Assembly (NCBI RefSeq): GCF_001429285.1
Contig: NZ_LMJJ01000013.1
Coordinates: 39,423 to 103,422 of the forward strand
Direction: 5' to 3'
DNA: 64,000 nucleotides
Origin: Ensifer sp. Root278
Lineage (GTDB): Bacteria; Pseudomonadota; Alphaproteobacteria; Rhizobiales; Rhizobiaceae
Position numbers and translations under genes: made by a program
The notes under the pieces: generated by a model
Database searches by the model: none
The model's input: the letters and a program-made list of their open reading frames with translations, nothing else
What the model was told of the DNA's origin: nothing
Shown here: piece by piece, positions 43,102 through 52,193 of the stretch
Position numbering within the stretch: the first letter of the stretch is position 1
Layout of the letters: each line of letters starts with the position of its first letter

Positions 43102-45267
43102 ATGACCTACGAAGAAGACCGTACACTCCATCTCTTCGATCTTGTTGCACTGTTGGGACGGCGATGGAAGCTAGTCGCCGTTTGCGCCGCGAGTGGTGCG
43201 TTGATGGCCATGCTGATTGGCACCAGCATCCCGGCCCGCTATACGGCGAAAGCGCAGTTGCTCGTGGCGCGCTCGGAGTCCGGGCCGGAGGGCTCTTTCG
43301 ATGAGGCTGTCGTCGACACCCACGTGGAACTCATCCTGTCGCCCAGCCATCTGCGTGCGGTGCAGAAAAGCCTCGCCGAGGATCCCGGCACCAGCGGTCC
43401 CGCAACCGTTGCGTCCCCGCCCCCGTTTAGTGATCGGGCGCAGCGGCCATGGAGCAAGATGCTTTCAGACGCCATCTTTGGTGCAAACGACGAGCCGCCC
43501 TCCGCCCCAACGACGGGTTCATCGGGAGAAGCCGTGCCCGAAGAGTCGGAGCCCATCGATTTCGAGGACCTCCAGCAAAACCTCAATGTTTATAAGGAAC
43601 AGCACTCACGTGTAGTTGCCGTAACCTTCACTTCAGAGAATCCGCAGATGGCCGCAGTCATTGCGAACCGAGTGGCCGAGATGTACGTAAATAGAGGTCG
43701 CGACCGCCTTCAGGCGCGGCGTGAGCGGCTGGAGAAGGAACTGGCCGAACGCATTCCTTCCGCGCGGGCCGCTGTCGAGCGTGCGGAAGCAGCCGTTCGT
43801 GACCATCGAATGGCCTCAGGACTTATTGACCAGAAGAGCGTCGAATCGATGGATCAGCAGATTGCCGAACTGAGGCGACAGCTCGCAATTGATCTGGCCA
43901 GACTTGGAGAACGGGGAGTGCGTCTCTCAGCCTTGCTGACCCAACAGGATCAGGAAGGGCCTCGCGTCGACGTTTTGAGTGACGGCCAGTCCGCAAATGC
44001 CTTCCCACTCGCTACGGAGGCCGAAACAGACGCAGCCGATACCCGTCACCAAGCAGTTTCGTTACAGCGTGAAGAGTTGAGTCGGCTCCTCGATGAGGTC
44101 CTTGCCGAACTGCCCTTCGATCGTAGGGCGCTTGGGGAGCGCCTCCACCGCACTCGGGAACGCCTCGATTCACTCGACCAATCTCGGGAAACACTCCGCG
44201 AAGCTGAGGCAAAGCTGCGCGAATTGGAGCGTGAGGCCACTGCATCGGCGCAGCTATACGAGAGCCTTCTGCGGCGACAAACCGAAATCTTTGCCCAAGA
44301 CCGAATTCAAGAGGAAGCACATATTGTCTCTGCTGCATTGCCACCCGCATTTCCGAGCTCGCCTTCGGCGGCCCTGTTCGTGCTGCCGGCATTCGTTGCC
44401 TTTGGCATCGGCGGCGGATTGACGGCTGTGCTGTTGGAGCGTTTCCACCGTCGCGTGCGCAGCGAGCGCGATGTCGAAGAATCGGTTGGAGTACCGTGCA
44501 TCGGGCTCGTGCCCAACCGCTTCCGGATGAGCAGCGCGCGACGCGCGTTGATTGACGATCCGTTCAACAGCTATGGCGAGGCGGTTCGCTCAGTCGTGGC
44601 GACGGCCCTGTCGCGACGGCGTATTTTCCCGCATCAGGGCCGAGTCCGTGATTCTGCCGTCTTCGCCATCACATCGAGTGACAAGGACGACGGAAAGACC
44701 GCGCTTGCTCTTAGCTTTGCCCTGAGTGCGGGCACGATTGGGCGGAAGGTCCTGCTCATCGATCTTGATTTTCGCAACCCCAGCATCGCGCATAGTCTTG
44801 AGGGATTCGGAAAGGACAGGGCGACGTATTTCCGCGAGGAAACGGTACCCGCTGAGGAAATTGTCAAGACGATCGCCGAGTTCGGAATCGACTTTCTCCC
44901 GCTTTCCTGCAGGCGGGAATATGCTCTTTCGTTCCTTTCAACAAACCAGCTTACAATCATGCTGGACAACTTCAAGGACCAGTATGATTGCATTGTGATC
45001 GTAAGCCCACCGCTCCTTGGTGCAACGGAAGCACGCGTCATTGCTTCCGTTGTAGATAACGTCATCCTTGCACTGGAGTGGAGCGCTACGGAGGTCGACG
45101 TCGCCCGCCGCGCGATAAGTCAGCTCGGACATGTCGGGATCAAAGATGCACACGAGCGGGTGTTTGGCGTACTGACGCAAGTTAACATGCGAAAGCACCA
45201 TTTCGGATTCTCTATTCGGCGTGGTGAGGTCAAGCACCTTCTGACTACCCGTACCTCTGGTGATTGA
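43102..45267 (+). CDS. exoP: Wzz/BY-kinase-like polysaccharide co-polymerase, ExoP-like
   Basis: A 721-residue inner-membrane protein. A Wzz domain with the first membrane helix near residues 25-45 is followed by a long periplasmic coiled coil and a second helix near 425-445. The cytoplasmic kinase-like domain has Walker A SSDKDDGKT (about 525-533), Walker A' VLLIDLDFRNP and Walker B IVIVSPPLL. The Walker A is unusual, with DDGKT for the normal PGEGKS. The C-terminus has no Tyr cluster, so autophosphorylation as in Wzc is doubtful. It controls chain length and export together with ExoF. Confidence 0.87.
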   Translation: MTYEEDRTLHLFDLVALLGRRWKLVAVCAASGALMAMLIGTSIPARYTAKAQLLVARSESGPEGSFDEAVVDTHVELILSPSHLRAVQKSLAEDPGTSGPATVASPPPFSDRAQRPWSKMLSDAIFGANDEPPSAPTTGSSGEAVPEESEPIDFEDLQQNLNVYKEQHSRVVAVTFTSENPQMAAVIANRVAEMYVNRGRDRLQARRERLEKELAERIPSARAAVERAEAAVRDHRMASGLIDQKSVESMDQQIAELRRQLAIDLARLGERGVRLSALLTQQDQEGPRVDVLSDGQSANAFPLATEAETDAADTRHQAVSLQREELSRLLDEVLAELPFDRRALGERLHRTRERLDSLDQSRETLREAEAKLRELEREATASAQLYESLLRRQTEIFAQDRIQEEAHIVSAALPPAFPSSPSAALFVLPAFVAFGIGGGLTAVLLERFHRRVRSERDVEESVGVPCIGLVPNRFRMSSARRALIDDPFNSYGEAVRSVVATALSRRRIFPHQGRVRDSAVFAITSSDKDDGKTALALSFALSAGTIGRKVLLIDLDFRNPSIAHSLEGFGKDRATYFREETVPAEEIVKTIAEFGIDFLPLSCRREYALSFLSTNQLTIMLDNFKDQYDCIVIVSPPLLGATEARVIASVVDNVILALEWSATEVDVARRAISQLGHVGIKDAHERVFGVLTQVNMRKHHFGFSIRRGEVKHLLTTRTSGD

Positions 45268-45504
45268 TGTCTTCGCAGTATCGCGCTTCTCTCCGGGCTC
45301 GGCCTGTGTGGCCCTCCCATTATGCGACCAGAAGAATGGGGCGGAACAATCCAATCGGCGACCTGATCGCGATGAGCGAATATAACAGACAACCACGCGA
45401 GCTTACCCCATCCATCGTACTGCGGAGGACATCTTTCCACTGGCGGCGGAATCTTCTTGTCTCCTCTGGCGCTCTCGTCACTCTGGTTGCTAATTAAGCA
45501 GCAA

Positions 45505-45947
45505 TAGGCAAGCTCTCCCTCTTCGAATTTGACCTTACCGACCAATCCGACTTTCAGGCCGAAGTTTCGCAACAATCCGCGAATGTCATACTCGATGGCG
45601 ATGGCTTTTTCCTGCAAGAGTTTGCGCGCGGTCAGCAATGCCCGGTGCTTCTGGCTCGTCAGTGTCTTCACATGCACAGGCCAATAGAGATTGACGCGCA
45701 TCATCTGGGCGATTCCACGCGCATCATTGCGGTCCGTCATATTTGATTGAGCTTCAAAAATGCCTTGGCATGCCTGGTCTCAATGCAGATCACGGGTAAT
45801 TCTGCCTTAGCCAGTCCTTCATAAAACCATTGCGACAGTGGTCGGGCTTCAAGACCGACCCGCTCAATCTGCCACTTCGGATCCTTCATCACCAAGATCA
45901 AATCTTCGGGGTGAGTAGCAACCTTTGTCTCCCGGCAAATCTTGCCT
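45505..45947 (-). mobile_element. IS110-family transposase fragment
   Basis: The minus strand carries an N-terminal to middle part of an IS110-type (DEDD) transposase: TKVATHPEDLILVMKDPKW, RVGLEARPLSQWFYEGLAKA, ETRHAKAF. After a frameshift it continues TDRNDARGIAQMMRVNLYWP and LTARKLLQEKAIAIEYDIRG. Both ends are missing. The plus-strand stretch before it (45268-45504) has nothing recognisable. Confidence 0.75.
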
Positions 45948-45959
45948 GTTTCATCAGGG

Positions 45960-46137
45960 AGCTCTCAGCCTGCGAGGGCTTCTTTGGACGGTTAAAAAAC
46001 GAGATGTACTACCACCGGATCAATACGACGCTTGACGACTTCATGCAGCAAGTGGATTCCTATATCTGGTGGCACAATCAGCATCGCACAAAAATCTCAC
46101 TCGGTGGCCTTAGCCCCGCGGAATACCGCCGGAACCA
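45960..46137 (+). mobile_element. IS3-family transposase C-terminal fragment
   Basis: About 60 residues of an IS3-type OrfB integrase core: LSACEGFFGRLKNEMYYHR with a catalytic Glu region, then FMQQVDSYIWWHNQHRTKIS and GGLSPAEYRRN. It is cut on the left by the IS110 fragment and runs on the right directly into an exoP remnant. Confidence 0.75.
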
Positions 46138-46138
46138 T

Positions 46139-46347
46139 GCTGCGACGGCGATGGAAGTTGATCGCAGGTTCCGCGCTGTGCGGCGCGCCGATGTTGGAAA
46201 ATCTGAAAGAAGCTACGCTTGCATAGTGATCGACAGTCCATCCTTGCTTGAGGCAACTGAAGCCCGCGCCTTAAAGATGTACCACAGCGCGTGCTCGGCG
46301 TAATAACGCAGGTTGAGGTGCGAGAGCACGCCTTCTATCACCGATAA
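46139..46347 (+). pseudogene. Internally deleted exoP copy
   Basis: Three short blocks match the exoP-like gene at 43102-45267: the first membrane helix region (RRRWKLIAGSALCGA), the Walker B region (YACIVIDSPSLLEATEARA) and the C-terminus (KDVPQRVLGVITQVEVREHA). They are joined directly in different frames, ending at a TAA at 46345-46347. At least 1.7 kb of the parent is missing. The blocks differ from the intact gene by many substitutions, so this is a diverged paralogue, not a recent duplicate. Confidence 0.75.
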
Positions 46348-46406
46348 ACTTCACCATCGATGCGGTCCGTTGATTTCTGGTCCCGGGGAGCGGAGCGGAT
46401 AATTTC

Positions 46407-47849
46407 CTATTCCCGGAAAGCGCGCTCAATCTGATCTGTGAGTGGTTTCACTAAGTAGGAGATGACCGTGCGATCACCAGTAAGCAAGAACGCTTCTACT
46501 GGCATGCCGGGCTTGAGGCTTTCCGGTTTGAAGGAGCCACGCTGACCTTTATCGAGCTTGATTCTCACGCTGTAGAAGGACAACCCATTTCGCTCGTCTT
46601 CGACGAGGTCCGGTGAAACGGTTAGTACATGTCCCCCGATTTCGGGCGTGATCTGCTGATTGAAGGCCGACAGACGCAGGTGGACTGGCTGGCCGGGCTG
46701 GACTTGGTCGATGTCTTGAGGCGCGATGCGCGCTTCCACCGCCAACTTGTCGGCAATGGGGACGATTTTCATGATCGGCTCGCCCGCGGCAACAACGCCT
46801 CCTACCGTGTGGATCGCAAGTTGATGTACGCGTCCGGCCTGAGGCGCACGAATGTCGGTTTGCCTCAGAAGCTGATCTGCGGCGATCTTTCGTTCTTCCA
46901 ACCCCGCGATTTGGGCCTCCGTATCGCGAAGTTCTTTTGCGACGTCGCTGCGCCAATTCTCCTGAATCTGAATGACGGCTATTTCGGTTTCGCTAATCTT
47001 GCCCTTGGCCTCGGCGATCGCAGCGATCAGCTGGCCGCGGCCTCCCAGGAGCTGCGCTTCCTGGCGCTCCAACTCCAGCAGTCGTGAGTGCTGGACAAGC
47101 TTTTTCTCCCACAGGACTTTCACGCTGCTGAGTTCGTCGCGGACCAGACCAAGCTCCCGCTCCTTAGCCTCCCGTTGAGACTCGAGTCCCGCTATCTCCT
47201 TTGTGAGCTGGCCAATCCGCTCCCTGCGTTGCTCGATCTCTGCTTGATAGGCCGCGCGGCGCAGTGCGAACAATTTCCGTTCCCCTTGGAGGACCTGCGC
47301 CACGTGGGCGGCGGAGGAGCGCCTCACAATATCCTGGGGAAAGAGGATCGCTTCAGCACCTTCGCGCTCTGCAGTCAGGCGCGCTTGTCGGGCCGAGAGT
47401 TCGTCCAGGCTCTTAGTAATGACGGCAAGGTTAGCGCGAGTGACCGTGTCATCGAGGCGAACCAAGATATCACCTGCCTTAACCTCGTCGCCATCACGCA
47501 CGTTGATTGCGCCCACAACGCCGCCGCTTAGATGTTGCACCGCCTTCACGTTGGATTCAACCGCGATATGTCCCGGGGCGATCACGGCACCTGACAACCC
47601 CGTCGTCGCGGCCCATGCGCCAAGCCCGCCAAACAGCAGTGCCACGATCGCCGCGCCGAGGACGATGTGCCTGCGCAGGGAGATATCGTTCTGCGTGGGC
47701 GCGGATACACCCTTCGCAGGAGCGTAGGCCGCAGGCAATGTCGGCCGATCAATTCTGCCCTTAGCACTTGCTGTCAAATGGCTTTTGTCCTTAGTCAACA
47801 GATTAGCGACGCCATGCGCGCGCTGAGCCCAGTCGCGAATACTCATCAT
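46407..47849 (-). CDS. prsE: Type I secretion membrane fusion protein, PrsE/HlyD family
   Basis: A 480-residue protein with a cytoplasmic N-terminus, one membrane helix (about 63-85) and a long periplasmic part. The HlyD barrel-lipoyl motif GHIAVESNVKAVQHLSGGVV, a coiled-coil hairpin (about 140-320) and the C-terminal GMPVEAFLLTGDRTVISYLV are as expected. Its start overlaps the PrsD stop (ATGA). With PrsD and an outer-membrane TolC it would export RTX proteins such as the beta-helix protein encoded upstream. Confidence 0.88.
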   Translation of the reverse strand: MMSIRDWAQRAHGVANLLTKDKSHLTASAKGRIDRPTLPAAYAPAKGVSAPTQNDISLRRHIVLGAAIVALLFGGLGAWAATTGLSGAVIAPGHIAVESNVKAVQHLSGGVVGAINVRDGDEVKAGDILVRLDDTVTRANLAVITKSLDELSARQARLTAEREGAEAILFPQDIVRRSSAAHVAQVLQGERKLFALRRAAYQAEIEQRRERIGQLTKEIAGLESQREAKERELGLVRDELSSVKVLWEKKLVQHSRLLELERQEAQLLGGRGQLIAAIAEAKGKISETEIAVIQIQENWRSDVAKELRDTEAQIAGLEERKIAADQLLRQTDIRAPQAGRVHQLAIHTVGGVVAAGEPIMKIVPIADKLAVEARIAPQDIDQVQPGQPVHLRLSAFNQQITPEIGGHVLTVSPDLVEDERNGLSFYSVRIKLDKGQRGSFKPESLKPGMPVEAFLLTGDRTVISYLVKPLTDQIERAFRE

Positions 47850-49606
47850 CCGGACGCCCTTTCCCCCGCTGGAATCGCTCGAATTGATCTCTCGGGCGCA
47901 AGCCGCGTCTGCTCCCGCAAAATCATATCCCGGGATCCGAAAGCTTTCTGGCGGCCGGACTGAAGAACGAGCAAGAAATCGACACCCGCCAGCGCGCTCG
48001 GGCGATGGGCAATTATGATGACCACGCCTTTGCGGCGTTTCACGGCAAGGATCGCCTGGTTCAGTGCATGCTCCCCATTGGCATCGAGGTTCGAGTTGGG
48101 TTCGTCCAGAACCACGAGGAAGGGATCACCATACAGCGCGCGAGCCAGTCCGATGCGCTGCCGCTGGCCTGCTGAGAGCGATGCTCCGCCTTCGCCGATC
48201 TCGGTCTGATATCCGCCAGGCAAGAGCAGGATCGTCTCGTGCATGCCCGCGGCCTTGGCGGCCGCGATGATGGCCGCTGGATCCGGCGCGGGATCAAAGC
48301 GAGCGATGTTTTGAGCGATCGTGCCTCCAAATAGCTCGACATCTTGTGGTAGATACCCGACATGCCGCCCCAGCGCGTCAACCGGCCACTGCCCGATCGC
48401 GGCCCCGTCCAGGCGGATCTTGCCATACGCTGTCTGCCAGACGCCGACGATCGCCCGCGCCAAGGACGACTTACCCGAAGCACTCGGACCGATGATGCCG
48501 AGCGCGGAGCCCGCGGTGAGCGAAAATGCAATATCCTGAGCGACAAAACGGCGCTCGCCCGGAGGAATGACGCCGACACCTTCCACCGAGAGTTCCGATT
48601 GCGGCGGCGGCAGCTGCAGTGCATCCCCGGCGGGAGGAACCAGCGCAAAAAGCTCATCCAGCCGGCGCCAGCTTTGTCTGGCGGCAAGAAATCTTTTCGA
48701 ATGCGCGATAGCCTGTTCGACAGGCGCCAGGGCCCGCGCCGTAAGAATTGAACTCGCGATGATGATACCGCCAGTGGCCTCCTGGCGGATCACCAAGAAC
48801 GCGCCGGTCGCTAGCACGAGCGACTGCAGCATCATCCTGAGGCCCCGCGAAAGCGCCCCGAAGGAGCCGGTGATATCGCTGGCCCGTATCTGCGCCTGCC
48901 TGTAGTTCGTGCTTGCATTGTTCCACAGCGCGGCAAGATTGGATCGCATCCCCATCGCTTCAATGACTTCGGCGTTGCGCATGCTTGCCAGTGCAACGTT
49001 GTTGCGTGCCTGAGCATAGCCCGACATTTCAGTTGCCGGACGGCGGACCGTTTTTTCCGTGACGACGGTTACCGCCAAAAGCAGGATCGCACCGATCAAC
49101 GCTGCCGCGCCCAGCCAAGGATGGAAAGCGAAGCAAAGCCCGAGATAGAGCGGCATCCACGGCAGATCGAAGAGAGCGGCGGGACCGCCGCTCGACAGGA
49201 ATCCGGAAATTTGGTCGAGGTCTCGCACTGGCTGTAGGCCTTCGCCCGAGTTGCCCCTCATCAGGGGCAACTTCGACATCACACGATAGGTCGCTTCGTT
49301 CAGGCGCTCATCGAGTCCGCTGCCAATACGTGCCAGCACGCGGCCGCGTATGGCGTCGAGCGCGCCCTGAGAAACGTAAAGTATTAAAATCAGGAAGATC
49401 AGTGCGACGAGTGTCGGCACGCTGCGGCTGGGCAGAACTCTGTCATAGACCTGCAGCATAAAGATCGAGCCGGATAGCGTCAGCACGTTGAGAAGACCGC
49501 TGAAGGCCGCCACCACGAGAAAAGCCCGTCGAAATCGCCGCAGACAGGCAGCTAACTCGGACTTCGCCCCTGACGTGCGGAGCATTCCTAAACCGGATTG
49601 TGACAT
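47846..49606 (-). CDS. prsD: Type I secretion ABC transporter, PrsD family
   Basis: A 586-residue ABC exporter with fused membrane and ATPase domains. Membrane segments lie about 28-300, with the conserved FMLQVYDRVLPSRSVPTL near 49-66. Walker A is GPSASGKS (373-380), the signature LSAGQRQRIGLARAL, and Walker B FLVVLDEPNSNLD. The start at 49606 (GAGGGGA upstream) is preferred over upstream codons in the same frame. It follows the beta-helix gene and precedes prsE. Confidence 0.9.
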   Translation of the reverse strand: MSQSGLGMLRTSGAKSELAACLRRFRRAFLVVAAFSGLLNVLTLSGSIFMLQVYDRVLPSRSVPTLVALIFLILILYVSQGALDAIRGRVLARIGSGLDERLNEATYRVMSKLPLMRGNSGEGLQPVRDLDQISGFLSSGGPAALFDLPWMPLYLGLCFAFHPWLGAAALIGAILLLAVTVVTEKTVRRPATEMSGYAQARNNVALASMRNAEVIEAMGMRSNLAALWNNASTNYRQAQIRASDITGSFGALSRGLRMMLQSLVLATGAFLVIRQEATGGIIIASSILTARALAPVEQAIAHSKRFLAARQSWRRLDELFALVPPAGDALQLPPPQSELSVEGVGVIPPGERRFVAQDIAFSLTAGSALGIIGPSASGKSSLARAIVGVWQTAYGKIRLDGAAIGQWPVDALGRHVGYLPQDVELFGGTIAQNIARFDPAPDPAAIIAAAKAAGMHETILLLPGGYQTEIGEGGASLSAGQRQRIGLARALYGDPFLVVLDEPNSNLDANGEHALNQAILAVKRRKGVVIIIAHRPSALAGVDFLLVLQSGRQKAFGSRDMILREQTRLAPERSIRAIPAGERASG

Positions 49607-49792
49607 TTCCGTCCCCTCAAACAACTGCATGTGTGAGCCCGCGATGCGGGCCTTCAACACTACTGGCGCTTGGTTAGTTTTCTGATCGGCCAGCGGCACG
49701 CATAATCCCCTGCCTGACCTTCGCCGCCCGTGCGAATGTCAGCCACAGATACTCGAGCGTTTAGCCGTGGAGTCACTCACAGCAACGGCGTA

Positions 49793-49827
49793 TTCTCCTC
49801 CAGAAACCAAATGAATCTGGAGGAGAA
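49793..49827 (-). promoter_or_regulatory. Strong hairpin between beta-helix gene and prsD
   Basis: A perfect 12-bp inverted repeat (49793-49804 with 49816-49827, 11-nt loop) lies just after the stop of the beta-helix gene on the minus strand. No T-run follows, so it is more likely an mRNA-stabilising or attenuating hairpin than a full terminator. It would allow more beta-helix protein than transporter to be made. Confidence 0.6.
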
Positions 49828-49854
49828 GTTCCACCGTCCCCATTGGCTGGGAGT

Positions 49855-51291
49855 CTAGAGCACGAGGTCACCCGAGGTCAGGTTGACCTCGCCGTGAAGC
49901 CAGAGCGTGAACTCAGCCTGAACGTCGGTGTCTACGTTCCCGCTCACAACGGTTGTGTCGGAACCGGCATCGTAGGACACCTTAAGCTGGCCGGGAGCGT
50001 CGCTGAAGTCGCCCTGGATCAGATGGAAGGCCTGGTCGCCCGTCAGGTCCCTGTTTGCGTCGATTGCTGACAGTTTGATCTTGTCGCCGGCGGCGAAATC
50101 CATGATCGTGTCGACGCCGCCGTTCTCGCGCGAGTCGCCGAGGCGCTCCAGGAGGAAGGTGTCGTTCCCGCTGCCGCCCCACAGCTTGTCGACGCCATCA
50201 TTGCCCCTGATGACATCGTTTCCGGCGGACCCTTTCACGACATCGTTCCCATTGGCTCCGTCGATGATGTTGTCCAGCCCGTTGCCGATGATGGTCTCAC
50301 CGTCGCTGGACCCCTTAAAGCTCACGCCGTTGAACGAAGCAGGCTCGGCAGCGAGCGGGGGCTGTTCGGCTACCGGCGGCTGTTCGGCTATCGGCTGCTC
50401 GGTGGCAGGTGAATCGGGGGTAATGCCTTCTTCACCGCTGTGTCGCTCGATCCACTCGGTTTTGGCCTCCTGCCAATAGTCGCGCGCCGCCTGGCCCTGC
50501 AGGACCGTCCACCCTTCGGGAGGCATCGGGTAATCGTCCGGGAGCGGTGTGTCCGACAGATTCAGGAAGACGTTGCCTCTGGACTCGACGGTGTTGTTCC
50601 AAGCGTCTTGCATGCTGCGGTAGCTGTGGTGCTCAACGTCCTCGATGGCAAAGACCGTGTTAATGAAGCGCAGGTTCGGTGTGAGCTCGCCGTCCGTGGC
50701 AGAGTCGGTCTTGATCATCGAGGAGTGCGTCATCTCACCCTCGTAAAGGAAAGATTGCATCCGCATCAGCACGCCGTCCAGCGTGACAGTGTTGTTATGG
50801 CCGTCGACAGGGCTTGACGACGATGGGTCTACGCTGATGCCACCGAACACCCCGTCGAAAAGGCTGTCACGGATAGTGCCCGTCTGGAGGCGGTCGTTCT
50901 CGACCGCGTCGTCGCGGGCGTTGGTGACCCAGACGTCCTCGATGAGGAAGTTAGGGCTGTCCCAAGATACGCGGACAGCGTCCCACGTATTCGTGATATG
51001 CCAGTCGCGGATCACGACGCCTGGCGTGCCCTCTGTCCTGATGCCAGCCGAGTTGCCGTCGTTGTAGACGTCACGCCAATCACCGGTCATGTCGACTTTG
51101 CCGTTGATCGTGCCGCCATCAAGTATCGCACCCGGTGAGTCGTAGACCATAAAGGGGTACGGACTGCCGTCGCTCCCATCGTTGTCTTGTGTCCAGGATG
51201 CATTTTCGGCATCGATCAGAGTTCCCGCGGCAAGGCCGGAAGCCTTGTAAGGTTTGGAGCCGTAGTCTCCGGTCAGCGTAATTGTAGTCAC
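49855..51291 (-). CDS. Secreted parallel beta-helix protein with RTX C-terminus
   Basis: A 478-residue protein starting at GTG 51291 (GGAG upstream). Residues about 50-270 carry repeating turns typical of right-handed beta-helices (GTPGVVIRDWHITNTWDAVR, SPNFLIEDVWVTNARDDAVE). A Pro/Glu-rich linker with EQPPVAEQPP repeats lies near 300-325, and RTX nonapeptides (GANGNDVVKGSAGNDVIRGN) near 340-385 precede a C-terminal secretion region. No Sec signal is present. Being first in an operon with PrsDE, it is very likely their substrate. Polysaccharide lyase or glycanase activity is a reasonable guess from the fold, but no catalytic residues are identifiable. Confidence 0.82.
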   Translation of the reverse strand: MTTITLTGDYGSKPYKASGLAAGTLIDAENASWTQDNDGSDGSPYPFMVYDSPGAILDGGTINGKVDMTGDWRDVYNDGNSAGIRTEGTPGVVIRDWHITNTWDAVRVSWDSPNFLIEDVWVTNARDDAVENDRLQTGTIRDSLFDGVFGGISVDPSSSSPVDGHNNTVTLDGVLMRMQSFLYEGEMTHSSMIKTDSATDGELTPNLRFINTVFAIEDVEHHSYRSMQDAWNNTVESRGNVFLNLSDTPLPDDYPMPPEGWTVLQGQAARDYWQEAKTEWIERHSGEEGITPDSPATEQPIAEQPPVAEQPPLAAEPASFNGVSFKGSSDGETIIGNGLDNIIDGANGNDVVKGSAGNDVIRGNDGVDKLWGGSGNDTFLLERLGDSRENGGVDTIMDFAAGDKIKLSAIDANRDLTGDQAFHLIQGDFSDAPGQLKVSYDAGSDTTVVSGNVDTDVQAEFTLWLHGEVNLTSGDLVL

Positions 51292-51590
51292 TATGAAAGT
51301 TCTCCAGTTTCCCTCTTTCCCCAGGAGTGAGTGGGGAGGCAATACACGGCTGTGATTTGCAGCCGCCCAATTCGTATATTAGCGGAGTATGGCAAACCTG
51401 CGGCGTTTCCGATCACCTTGGTCGCACTCGCGGGATCATGACGCACGACGCACCTCCCGGGTCCGGCGCAAAGGCATGATAGTGCACGACGTTCGCCTTC
51501 GGTTCGTTGGCCAGCGGTGCATCCACGACCGGCGCAGCGGCCGGCAATTCGGCGAAGCGCTCGCCGTCGCTGTTTGGGCACGAGCCCCAA

Positions 51591-52006
51591 TCAGGCCACA
51601 AATCTCGACCTTTGCGGAATGTCGCCATAGGGAAAGCCTCGATCACCATCGCCGTGATCGGTCACATTCCAGGCATGGACATCAATTGGGTTGCGTTCTC
51701 GGAGTGCTTCCCACTCCGACTTGAGCGCCTTTTCCAAGCTGGCAATCCGGGAAGAGAGCGCCTCGATCGGTTCAAGGTAAATGCGTCGGTCTCCACGGCG
51801 TCGTCATCCTCGATGATCTGCTTCAGCGAAGCCAGGTTCGTCAGCGCCACTTCCAGTTTTGCACCGACCGATAGAGACACAACAGGCCCGCCAAGGCCGT
51901 GCCACTTGCTTCGGACCGCGGTCAGAAAGTCAAGTAACCCATGTGGCTGCGGCAATAGCCCTAACAGGCAAATTGAAGCGTGCCGGCCAGGAGAACACAA
52001 TGCCAT
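51591..52006 (-). pseudogene. Frameshifted unknown gene remnant
   Basis: The minus strand has good coding character in two frames. FLTAVRSKWHGLGGPVVSLS and LEVALTNLASLKQIIEDDDA come first, and after a shift near 51775 EPIEALSSRIASLEKALKSE and WEALRERNPIDVHAWNVTDH follow, to a TGA at 51591-51593. The second part looks like an amphipathic coiled coil. I do not recognise the family. The rest of the 51292-51590 gap has no convincing gene. Confidence 0.4.
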
Positions 52007-52018
52007 AGGCTTGAGTTG

Positions 52019-52168
52019 ATGTTGCTCGCACTGGTCATCGGGGTCGGAATGACAGCTCTGGTGGATGCCCTGCTGGTGCAGTTTTGGATCCTGCTACCGG
52101 ACAGCGGTCCGCGGATGACCGCTGCCCCTCGTATGTCGGTCGCAGCTTCCGAGTTCGTCGAAAACTAG
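52019..52168 (+). CDS. Possible small membrane protein upstream of glmS
   Basis: A 49-codon frame begins MLLALVIGVGMTALVDALLV, a plausible single membrane helix, and ends 25 bp before glmS. It lacks a good ribosome binding site, so it may be chance. If translated it could be coupled to glmS expression. Confidence 0.3.
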   Translation: MLLALVIGVGMTALVDALLVQFWILLPDSGPRMTAAPRMSVAASEFVEN

Positions 52169-52193
52169 CAATGGAAGGCTTAAGGCAAGTAAA

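Noticed and set aside
45120..45740. 206-codon minus-strand frame read as one protein
   Set aside because: Only its first 70 residues are IS110 transposase; the rest is antisense to the exoP end, so it is annotated as an IS fragment.
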